NCBI RefSeq assembly: GCF_021173675.1
Contig: NZ_JAIHON010000008.1
Location: 124,001-188,000 of the forward strand
Reading direction: 5' to 3'
DNA: 64,000 nt
Source: Streptomyces lincolnensis
GTDB lineage: Bacteria; Actinomycetota; Actinomycetes; Streptomycetales; Streptomycetaceae
In this document: one piece after another, positions 33,505 to 40,212 of the stretch
Position numbering within the stretch: position 1 is the first letter of the stretch
Layout of the letters: each line of letters begins with the position of its first letter
The notes under the pieces: generated by a model
Seen by the model: only the letters and a program-made list of their open reading frames with translations
Databases searched by the model: none
What the model was told of the DNA's origin: nothing
Made by a program: the position numbers and the translations under genes

Positions 33505-34476
33505 ATGAGTGACGGATACGCCGTACGGGCCGAGGGGATCGAGAAGCGCTACGGCGAGAAGCGCGCCCTCGACGGTTTCGACCTCGCCGTCCGCGAGGGC
33601 ACCGTGCACGGCCTGCTCGGGCCGAACGGCGCCGGCAAGACCACCGCCGTACGCATCCTGTCCACGCTGATCCGGCTCGACGGCGGCCGGGCGACCGTCG
33701 CCGGCCTGGACGTGGCCCGGCAGCCGCGCGAGGTGCGCGCCCGGATCGGCCTCACGGGGCAGTACGCGGCGGTGGACGAGGTGCTCACCGGCCGGCAGAA
33801 CCTGGAGATGTTCGGGCGGCTCTTCCATCTGGGCGGCAGGCGGGCCAGGGTGAGGGCCACCGAGCTGCTGGAGCAGTTCGATCTGACCGACGCCGCCGAG
33901 AAGGGCGTGGGCAAGTACAGCGGCGGTATGCGGCGCCGCCTCGACCTCGCCGCCTCGATGATCCTCGCGCCCGCCGTCCTCTTCCTCGACGAGCCGACCA
34001 CGGGTCTCGACCCCCGTAGCCGTGGTGAAGTCTGGGATTCCGTACGGGCGTTGGTGGCCGGCGGCACGACCGTCCTGCTGACCACCCAGTATCTGGAGGA
34101 GGCCGACAAGCTGGCCTCGCACATCACCGTCATCGACCAGGGCCGGGCCATCGCCGACGACACCCCGGACGGGCTGAAGACCCTGGTCGGCGGCGACCGT
34201 ATCGAGGTCGTGGTCGCCGATCCCGCCGACATCCCCCGCGCGGTGAAGGTCGTCGCCCGGGTCTCGGACGGCGAACCCGAGTCCGACGAGACCGAGTCGC
34301 GGGTGCACGCCCCGGTCACCGACCGGGTGTCGGCGCTGACCGAGGTGGCGCGGACCCTCCAGGACGAGGGCGTGAAGGTCGAGGACATCGGGCTGCGCAG
34401 GCCGAGCCTCGACGACGTCTTCCTGCGCCTGACCGGACACCGCACGGAACAGACCGGCAAGGAGGCCGCCGCATGA
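33505..34476 (+). CDS. Drug-export ABC transporter ATPase (DrrA-like)
   Basis: A 323-residue ATPase. Walker A GPNGAGKTT, signature YSGGMRRRLDLAAS, Walker B AVLFLDEPTTGLD and TTQYLEEADKLA are all present, followed by a C-terminal DUF4162 region ending VEDIGLRRPSLDDVFLRLTGH, as in DrrA. ATG 33505 follows GGGGGAAG. Its TGA overlaps the permease ATG (ATGA). Predicted to be repressed by the TetR protein through the sites at 33438-33469. Confidence 0.92.
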   Translation: MSDGYAVRAEGIEKRYGEKRALDGFDLAVREGTVHGLLGPNGAGKTTAVRILSTLIRLDGGRATVAGLDVARQPREVRARIGLTGQYAAVDEVLTGRQNLEMFGRLFHLGGRRARVRATELLEQFDLTDAAEKGVGKYSGGMRRRLDLAASMILAPAVLFLDEPTTGLDPRSRGEVWDSVRALVAGGTTVLLTTQYLEEADKLASHITVIDQGRAIADDTPDGLKTLVGGDRIEVVVADPADIPRAVKVVARVSDGEPESDETESRVHAPVTDRVSALTEVARTLQDEGVKVEDIGLRRPSLDDVFLRLTGHRTEQTGKEAAA

Positions 34477-35294
34477 CCGCCGTCGACCTGAGTGCACCGA
34501 GCGAACACGGGCGTGTTTATTGGGTGCTCGCCGATGTATGGAACATCGTTCGTCGCGGACTGACCCACTATCAGCGCCAACCCGTCAACATCGCCTGGCA
34601 GTTGGGCTTCCCGATCCTCTCCGTCCTGCTCTACGGCTATGTCTTCGGCAGTGCGATGAAGGTGCCCGGAGGTGGGGACTACAAGGACTTCCTGATGCCG
34701 GGCATGTTCGTGATGACCATGGCGTTCGGCTTCATCAACACCGCCACGCTCGTCGTCTACGACTCCACCAAGGGCGTGATCGACCGGTTCCGCTCCATGC
34801 CGATGGCCGCGTCCGCGGTGGTCGCCGGACGGGGGATCACCGATCTGCTCGCCGCCTGCGCGGAGTTGGCGATCATGATGCTGACGGCGGTCGCGATGGG
34901 GTGGCGCCCGGACGGCGGACTCGGTTTCCTCGCCGCGTTCGGGCTGCTTCTGTGGCTCCGCTTCGCGCTGATCTGGATCGGCGTGTGGCTGGGGCTGATG
35001 GTCCCCAACCCGGAGGCGGCGGGCGGGCTGTTCGCGGTCGCGTTCCCGCTCACCATGATCTCCAGCATCTTCGTCGCCCCCCAGCTGATGCCCGACTGGC
35101 TCGGCACGGTGGCCGCCTGGAACCCGATCTCCTCCACGGCCGCGGCCAGCCGCGAGCTCTTCGGTACGCCGGTCGGCGGCGGCGACTCCTGGGTCGAGCA
35201 GCATGCCCTGCTGATGGCCGGGGTGTGGCCGGTGGTGCTGACGCTGATCTTTCTGCCGCTGGCGGTGCGGAGGTTCCAGAAGCTGAGCCGGTAG
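34473..35294 (+). CDS. ABC-2 type permease (DrrB-like)
   Basis: A 273-residue permease with six helices: an N-terminal cytoplasmic region (IVRRGLTHYQRQPVNIAWQLGFPILSVLLYGYVFG), then VMTMAFGFINTATLVVYDSTKGVIDRFRSMPM, the ABC-2 coupling segment, and later helices. It pairs with the overlapping DrrA-like ATPase to export a hydrophobic drug or lipid. Ends 147 nt before the cellulase start. Confidence 0.9.
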   Translation: MTAVDLSAPSEHGRVYWVLADVWNIVRRGLTHYQRQPVNIAWQLGFPILSVLLYGYVFGSAMKVPGGGDYKDFLMPGMFVMTMAFGFINTATLVVYDSTKGVIDRFRSMPMAASAVVAGRGITDLLAACAELAIMMLTAVAMGWRPDGGLGFLAAFGLLLWLRFALIWIGVWLGLMVPNPEAAGGLFAVAFPLTMISSIFVAPQLMPDWLGTVAAWNPISSTAAASRELFGTPVGGGDSWVEQHALLMAGVWPVVLTLIFLPLAVRRFQKLSR

Positions 35295-35389
35295 TGCCTC
35301 GCAGGCAGTCAATTGCGCCTTGTGTACCGGGTGACGTTCGGTGTCTTGACGTGTTCATGTGATCTGGCTTCCATGGGGGGTGTGGGTGG

Positions 35390-35403
35390 TGGGAGCGCTC
35401 CCA
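35390..35403. promoter_or_regulatory. CebR operator
   Basis: TGGGAGCGCTCCCA is an exact 14-bp palindrome identical to the established CebR box of streptomycetes. It lies 38 nt upstream of the cellulase start. CebR represses until cellobiose or cellotriose is present. Confidence 0.92.
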
Positions 35404-35441
35404 TCCGTTCCGGGCCCGCACCCCCGAGAGGAAGCAGCGAC

Positions 35442-36968
35442 ATGTTCCGCAGCTTGCGAAGAGCGCTGTGCGCGGTGGCGGCCGCGTTCCTGATACCGCT
35501 GGGGGCCGGTGCGCAGACGGCCCGTGCCGCTTCCGCGGCCGACGCCGGTGCCGGCTACTGGCACACCAGCGGCCGCCAGATCCTGGACGCGGCCGGACAG
35601 CCCGTCCGGATCGCCGGGATCAACTGGTTCGGCTTCGAGACCAGCAACAACGTCACCCACGGACTGTGGGCCCGCGACTACAAGTCCATGATCGACCAGA
35701 TGAAGTCGCTGGGCTACAACACCATCCGCATGCCCTTCAGCGACGACATCCTCAAGAGCGGCGCGATGCCCAACAGCATCGACTTCTCCGCCGGCAAGAA
35801 CGCCGACCTCCAGGGCCTGAACTCCCTCCAGGTCCTGGACCGGATCGTCGCGTACGCCGGTCAGGCCGGACTGAAGATCGTCCTCGACCGGCACCGCCCG
35901 GACGCCGCCGGCCAGTCGGCGCTCTGGTACACGGCGGCGGTTCCCGAGTCGACCTGGATCGCCAACCTCAAGGCCCTGGCGACCCGGTACAAGGGCAACC
36001 CCACGGTCGTCGGCATCGACCTGCACAACGAGCCGCACGATCCGGCCTGTTGGGGCTGCGGGGACACGGCCAGGGACTGGCGGCTGGCCGCGCAGCGGGC
36101 CGGCAACGCGGTCCTGTCCGTCAACCCCGATCTGCTGATCATGGTCGAGGGCGTGCAGACGTACAACGGCGTCTCCGGCTGGTGGGGCGGCAACCTCATG
36201 GGTGTCGCGGACCATCCGGTGCAGCTGGACGTGCCGAACCGGCTCGTCTACTCCGCCCACGACTACGCCACGTCCGTCGCCCAGCAGAGCTGGTTCAGCG
36301 ATCCGTCCTTCCCCGCCAACATGCCGGGGATCTGGGACAGGTACTGGGGTTACATCTTCAAGCAGAACATCGCGCCCGTCTGGGTCGGGGAGTTCGGTAC
36401 GACGCTCCAGTCGCCGGTGGACCAGAAGTGGCTGGCGGCGCTGGTGGAGTATCTGCGGCCGACCTCGACGTACGGCTCCGACTCCTTCCACTGGACCTTC
36501 TGGTCCTGGAACCCCAACTCCGGTGACACGGGCGGGATCCTGAAGGACGACTGGCAGTCCGTGGACACCGTGAAGGACGGGTACCTGGCGAGCGTCAAGG
36601 CGCCGGGTTTCCCGGCCGGGGGCGGGTCCGGTGGTCCCGGCGGTCCCGGTGACCCGGGTGGGGGTACGGCCGTCTGCACCGCCGCGTACTCCGTCAGCAG
36701 CGACTGGGGCGGCGGCTTCAACGCCGAGGTGAAGGTGACCAATTCCGGCACGACCGCGCTCAAGTCCTGGAAGGTGACGTGGACCTGGCCCGGCGGCCAG
36801 AAGGTCACGTCGATGTGGAACGCGACGCACACCCAGAGCGGCGCGACCGTCACGGCGACGAACGCCACGCACAACGGGGCGGTCCCGGCGGGCGGTTCGG
36901 CGAGCTTCGGGTTCGGGGGCGCGCCGGGTGGCGGGGGTGTGCCGAGTGTGAGCTGTACGGCGACGTGA
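35442..36968 (+). CDS. Secreted GH5 cellulase with CBM2
   Basis: A 508-residue secreted enzyme. Signal peptide MFRSLRRALCAVAAAFLIPLGAGAQTARA. The GH5 catalytic domain (about 35-390) has IAGINWFGFET, acid/base E197 in DLHNEPHD and nucleophile E317 in VWVGEFG. A Gly/Pro linker (GGSGGPGGPGDPGGG) leads to a CBM2 cellulose-binding module (about 405-508) with CTAAYSVSSDWGGGFNAEV and the C-terminal Cys. It cleaves beta-1,4-glucan outside the cell. ATG 35442 follows GAGAGGAAG. Controlled by the CebR box at 35390. Confidence 0.93.
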   Translation: MFRSLRRALCAVAAAFLIPLGAGAQTARAASAADAGAGYWHTSGRQILDAAGQPVRIAGINWFGFETSNNVTHGLWARDYKSMIDQMKSLGYNTIRMPFSDDILKSGAMPNSIDFSAGKNADLQGLNSLQVLDRIVAYAGQAGLKIVLDRHRPDAAGQSALWYTAAVPESTWIANLKALATRYKGNPTVVGIDLHNEPHDPACWGCGDTARDWRLAAQRAGNAVLSVNPDLLIMVEGVQTYNGVSGWWGGNLMGVADHPVQLDVPNRLVYSAHDYATSVAQQSWFSDPSFPANMPGIWDRYWGYIFKQNIAPVWVGEFGTTLQSPVDQKWLAALVEYLRPTSTYGSDSFHWTFWSWNPNSGDTGGILKDDWQSVDTVKDGYLASVKAPGFPAGGGSGGPGGPGDPGGGTAVCTAAYSVSSDWGGGFNAEVKVTNSGTTALKSWKVTWTWPGGQKVTSMWNATHTQSGATVTATNATHNGAVPAGGSASFGFGGAPGGGGVPSVSCTAT

Positions 36969-36978
36969 TCGTGGTGTG

Positions 36979-37235
36979 ACGGGGGTGCTCGGTGCTTGCT
37001 GCCCGGCGTGGCCCGAGTGCCTCCGGATCGGCAACCACGGCATCTCCGTGAGCGGCGACGCCTGCCTGGACAAGTACCTGGCGGCCCACCTGGCCGACGG
37101 CACGGCCCCCACGGCACCGGCGTCGCCGACGCCACCTGCCAGAAGTCCCCGGACCCCGAGCCAGCCCCGACGACCACGTCGAAGCTCACGACGACCGTGA
37201 GCACCCTGGTGGGAGCACTCGGCCTGTGCGGCTGA
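36979..37235 (+). pseudogene. Remnant of a secreted TAP-type peptidase (C-terminal end)
   Basis: One frame reads WPECLRIGNHGISVSGDACLD then KYLAAHLADGTAP. After a 1-nt shift near 37107-37112 (a CCCCC run), the next frame continues HGTGVADATCQKSPDP to VGALGLCG and stops. GNHG, the ACLDKYL pattern and DGTxPxxGT...C are typical of the C-terminal TAP-like domain of S33 secreted tripeptidyl aminopeptidases. The catalytic part is absent, since the cellulase gene ends directly before it. A terminator follows 16 nt after the stop. A sequencing error could explain the shift but not the missing 400 residues. Confidence 0.6.
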
Positions 37236-37251
37236 GGCATCGACAACGAGG

Positions 37252-37284
37252 GAGGGGTGCCCCGGTGTCTTCCGGGCGCCCCTC
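37252..37284 (+). terminator. Terminator after the peptidase remnant
   Basis: GAGGGGTGCCCCGG pairs with CCGGGCGCCCCTC around a 6-nt loop, with one bulge. It was probably the terminator of the former peptidase gene. Confidence 0.6.
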
Positions 37285-37515
37285 TTCTGCGTGGAGCTTT
37301 CAAGGCCGGAGCACGTACGGCCGGACCATGTCGTCGGTGGTTTCCCAGCGGGATCCGCGCGGGTGTCGGTGTGAGGGTGCGTGCCAGCACTCCTCTTCTT
37401 CGAGGAGAGGCAGGCGGTGCCCGGCCGCGCGGGAGCGCCTGGCCCAGCGGCGCCAACGGGCGTCGTGGGGGTTCGGGAGTCTCCATGCGTAGGGGTCCGG
37501 CGCCCGCCGCAGGGC

Positions 37516-37701
37516 ATGTACAAGGGCGGCTTCGCCGGCAAGGCGATGTACACCTACCGGTACAGCTACCGGCCGGCCGTCTGGGAACGGCTTTTGACGC
37601 GGGTCGGTTTCGCCTCGGCCGAGGCGCGGGTGCTCGACGCTCCGGAGGCCGGACACATCGGCACGCTGATCGTGCGGGCGGAAGCGCCGTCGGCCGGATG
37701 A
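37516..37701 (+). pseudogene. Methyltransferase C-terminal fragment
   Basis: The 61-residue stretch MYKGGFAGKAMYTYRYSYRP continues AVWERLLTRVGFASAEARVLDAPEAG and HIGTLIVRAEAPSAG. This is the last beta-sheet region of a class I SAM methyltransferase (tail aromatic-Arg-Tyr-x-Tyr, xxLTxxGF, GTLIVRA). The SAM-binding half is missing. Whether the ATG at 37516 is used is doubtful; I treat it as a relic. Confidence 0.5.
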
Positions 37702-37916
37702 ACGAGGGGCAGCCCTTTTCATCCGGCCGTGGCGTCGGCTACGCGCGGTCTCCTGCGGTTCCGGTGCGGCCCCCGGTGCGTGAGTGTGACTCTGACCTGG
37801 GCGTGAGGCAACCGGCACAGGGTGAATGGCATAGGCCAGTGGCATGTTCACCCGTAAGACTGATCATGTGGCTGTACGGCCAGGGGTGATGTGTTCGGCC
37901 GACTACGTTCCGTCGC
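37702..37916. other. Gene-free flank of the decayed block
   Basis: No gene recognised. The last bases hold the leaderless promoter of the Rpn gene (TACGTT, 37904-37909). Confidence 0.5.
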
Positions 37917-38903
37917 ATGGTCAGTTCACCGCATGAGGCGATGCACCGAATCTTCCGGGAGGATCCGGGGCTGCTCGCCCGGGTCCTGCCGCGGGCGGGC
38001 ATCTCCTTCCCCGAGTACCACTCGATCGAGCCGCTGGACACTGATCTCACCGAGATCAGGCCGTTGGAGCGGCGGGTGGACAGCCTCTTCAGGGTTCATG
38101 TGGCCGACGACGAAGGCGGCTTCCTGCTCGCCGTCGAGGCACAGGGCAAGCCGGACCCGGACAAGCGCAACAGTTGGACGTACTACTTGGCGCACATACA
38201 CGCCAAGTACCGGTTGCCCGCGGTCCTCGTGGTGCTGTGCAGGGACAAGTCGACCGCGGCCTGGGCGGCGGAACCGATTCGTATCGGCCGCCGCTTCCAC
38301 ACCAGCATGGTCGTCTTCCCTCTTGTCCTCGGGCCCGGGAATGTCCCCGTGAACACGGATCCGGACGAGGTGGCGCAGGACGTGCCGCTCGGTGTGTTCT
38401 CGGCGCTTGCGCACGCCAAGGATCCGGGTCTGCCTGCGATACTGGAATCGCTGGCGGCAGTGATGGCGGATCAGGAGGCCGAGGCCAGGGCGAACGCCGG
38501 GACTGACGCGGATGGGGACGGGGTCTCTGATCCCGTGGACTGGGCGGAACTCGTCGAGATCGGTCTGGGCGACGGCCCGGGTCGTGACTACTGGAGGCAC
38601 CTGATGGCCAGCTACAGGCCGAAATTTCCTGGCAGCGGCACGATCGTCGAAGAGTCGTGGCTCAAGGGCCGGGCCGAGGGACGTGAGGAAGGTCGCGAGG
38701 AGGGTCGCGAGGAGGGGCGCGAGGAAGGCGAGGCCAAAGGCAGGGCCGAGGACATCCTTCGCATTCTTCGTGCCCGCGGTGTCGAGGTCTCCGACTCCGT
38801 CCGGGCTCGGGTCATCGCCTGTACCGACCTTGAGGTGTTGGGGCTCTGGCTCGACCGGTCTTTGAGCGTGGCCACCGCGGAGGAGCTGTTCGCCGGGGAG
38901 TAG
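37917..38903 (+). CDS. Rpn-family PD-(D/E)XK nuclease-like protein
   Basis: A 328-residue member of a large Streptomyces paralogue family of Rpn/YhgA-type nucleases. MVSSPHEAMHRIFREDPGLL, TDLTEIRPLERRVDSLFRV (catalytic Asp) and FLLAVEAQGKPDPDK (the ExQ/K strand) are conserved; the fold is PD-(D/E)XK. The C-terminal part contains a charged GREE repeat helix (four 12-bp units). The E. coli relatives promote recombination; the Streptomyces role is unknown. ATG 37917 has TACGTT 7 nt upstream and no Shine-Dalgarno. Confidence 0.82.
   Translation: MVSSPHEAMHRIFREDPGLLARVLPRAGISFPEYHSIEPLDTDLTEIRPLERRVDSLFRVHVADDEGGFLLAVEAQGKPDPDKRNSWTYYLAHIHAKYRLPAVLVVLCRDKSTAAWAAEPIRIGRRFHTSMVVFPLVLGPGNVPVNTDPDEVAQDVPLGVFSALAHAKDPGLPAILESLAAVMADQEAEARANAGTDADGDGVSDPVDWAELVEIGLGDGPGRDYWRHLMASYRPKFPGSGTIVEESWLKGRAEGREEGREEGREEGREEGEAKGRAEDILRILRARGVEVSDSVRARVIACTDLEVLGLWLDRSLSVATAEELFAGE
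38679..38726. repeat. 12-bp tandem repeat encoding GREE
   Basis: Four in-frame 12-bp units (GGxCGxGAGGAx) encode GREEGREEGREEGREE in the Rpn-like protein. It forms a charged helix and is prone to slippage, so copy number may vary between strains. Confidence 0.9.
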
Positions 38904-38909
38904 TCGCCT

Positions 38910-38963
38910 ACGACGACGAAGGGCGCCCCGTGAAGCTTCGCAGGGCGCCCTTCGCCGTCGTAC
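38910..38963. terminator. Strong bidirectional terminator
   Basis: A 20-bp stem (TACGACGACGAAGGGCGCCC with GGGCGCCCTTCGCCGTCGTA, one mismatch), loop 14 nt, between the Rpn gene and convergent serC. Confidence 0.88.
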
Positions 38964-38972
38964 GGGAAGCCG

Positions 38973-40091
38973 CTACAGCTTCTCGATGACGTAGTCGACG
39001 CACTTGGTCAGTGCCTCGACGTCCGCCGGGGCGATCGCCGGGAACATGGCGACGCGGAGCTGGTTGCGGCCGAGCTTGCGGTAGGGCTCGGTGTCGACGA
39101 TGCCGTTGGCGCGCAGGGCCTTGGCGACGGCGGCGGCGTCGATCTCGTCGGAGAAGTCGATGGTGCCGATGACCTGGGAGCGCTTGGCCGGGTCGGTGAC
39201 GAAGGGGGTCGCGTGCTTGGACTCCTCCGCCCAGCTGTAGAGGCGGGTCGAGGAGTCCTTGGTGCGGGCCGTGGACCAGGCGAGGCCGCCCTGGCCGTTG
39301 ATCCACTCCAGCTGCTCGTTCAGGAGGAAGAGCGTGGCGAGGGCCGGGGTGTTGTACGTCTGGTTCTTGCGGGAGTTGTCGATCGCCGTGGGGAGCGAGA
39401 AGAACTCCGGGACGTGGCGGCCGGAGGCGTGGATCCGCTCGGCGCGCTCGATCGCCGCCGGGGAGAAGACGCCGATCCACAGGCCGCCGTCGGAGGCGAA
39501 GGACTTCTGCGGGGCGAAGTAGTAGACGTCCGTCTCGGAGATGTCGACCGGGAGGCCGCCGGCGCCGGAGGTCGCGTCGACCAGGACCAGGGAGCCGGCG
39601 TCGGCGTCCTGCACCCGCTTGATCGGGGCCGCGACGCCCGTGGACGTCTCGTTGTGGGTGAAGGCGTACACGTCGACGCCCGCCTCCGCCTGCGGCTCCG
39701 GGTGCGTGCCCGGGTCGGAGGAGATGACGGTGGGCTCGGCGAGCCAGGGGGCGAGCTTGGACGCCTTGGCGAACTTGGAGGAGAACTCGCCGAAGCTGAG
39801 GTGCTGCGACTTGTTCTCGATCAGGCCGTGGGTCGCGACGTCCCAGAAGGCGGTGGAACCGCCGTTGCCGAGGATCACCTCGTAGCCCTCGGGGAGCTGG
39901 AACAGTTCGCTGATGCCCTCGCGCACCTTGCCGACCAGGTTCTTGACCGGGGCCTGGCGGTGGGAGGTGCCGAGGAGGGAGGTACCGGTCGCGGCGAGGG
40001 CGTCGAGCGCCTCCACCCGCACCTTGGAGGGGCCCGCACCGAAGCGTCCGTCGGCGGGCTTGATGTCAGCGGGAATCTGGATGTCGGCCAC
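38973..40091 (-). CDS. serC: Phosphoserine transaminase
   Basis: A 372-residue PLP enzyme of the class V aminotransferase fold. IPADIKPADGRFGAGPSKVR, LGTSHRQAPVK, LGNGGSTAFWDVA and FAPQKSFASDGG (PLP lysine K196) match the actinobacterial SerC group. It makes 3-phosphoserine from 3-phosphohydroxypyruvate in serine synthesis. GTG 40091 (VADIQIP) fits family starts and has TACGCT 6 nt upstream, a leaderless pattern. Divergent from the FAD dehydrogenase gene. Confidence 0.93.
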   Translation of the reverse strand: MADIQIPADIKPADGRFGAGPSKVRVEALDALAATGTSLLGTSHRQAPVKNLVGKVREGISELFQLPEGYEVILGNGGSTAFWDVATHGLIENKSQHLSFGEFSSKFAKASKLAPWLAEPTVISSDPGTHPEPQAEAGVDVYAFTHNETSTGVAAPIKRVQDADAGSLVLVDATSGAGGLPVDISETDVYYFAPQKSFASDGGLWIGVFSPAAIERAERIHASGRHVPEFFSLPTAIDNSRKNQTYNTPALATLFLLNEQLEWINGQGGLAWSTARTKDSSTRLYSWAEESKHATPFVTDPAKRSQVIGTIDFSDEIDAAAVAKALRANGIVDTEPYRKLGRNQLRVAMFPAIAPADVEALTKCVDYVIEKL

Positions 40092-40212
40092 GGGGCGAGC
40101 GTAGCCGGTGGGGGAAACCTGGTCGAAACGTAGTCCGTCGGATGAGACGCGCGCTGCGAGAGGAACGCCGGAGGGGGTGAACACGGCCGCCACGTGCTGA
40201 TTGGCTGGGGTC

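Noticed and set aside
37236..37515. Small Cys-rich frames between the peptidase remnant and the methyltransferase fragment
   Set aside because: Short, overlapping in several frames, no consistent coding bias or recognised motif; left as decayed DNA.
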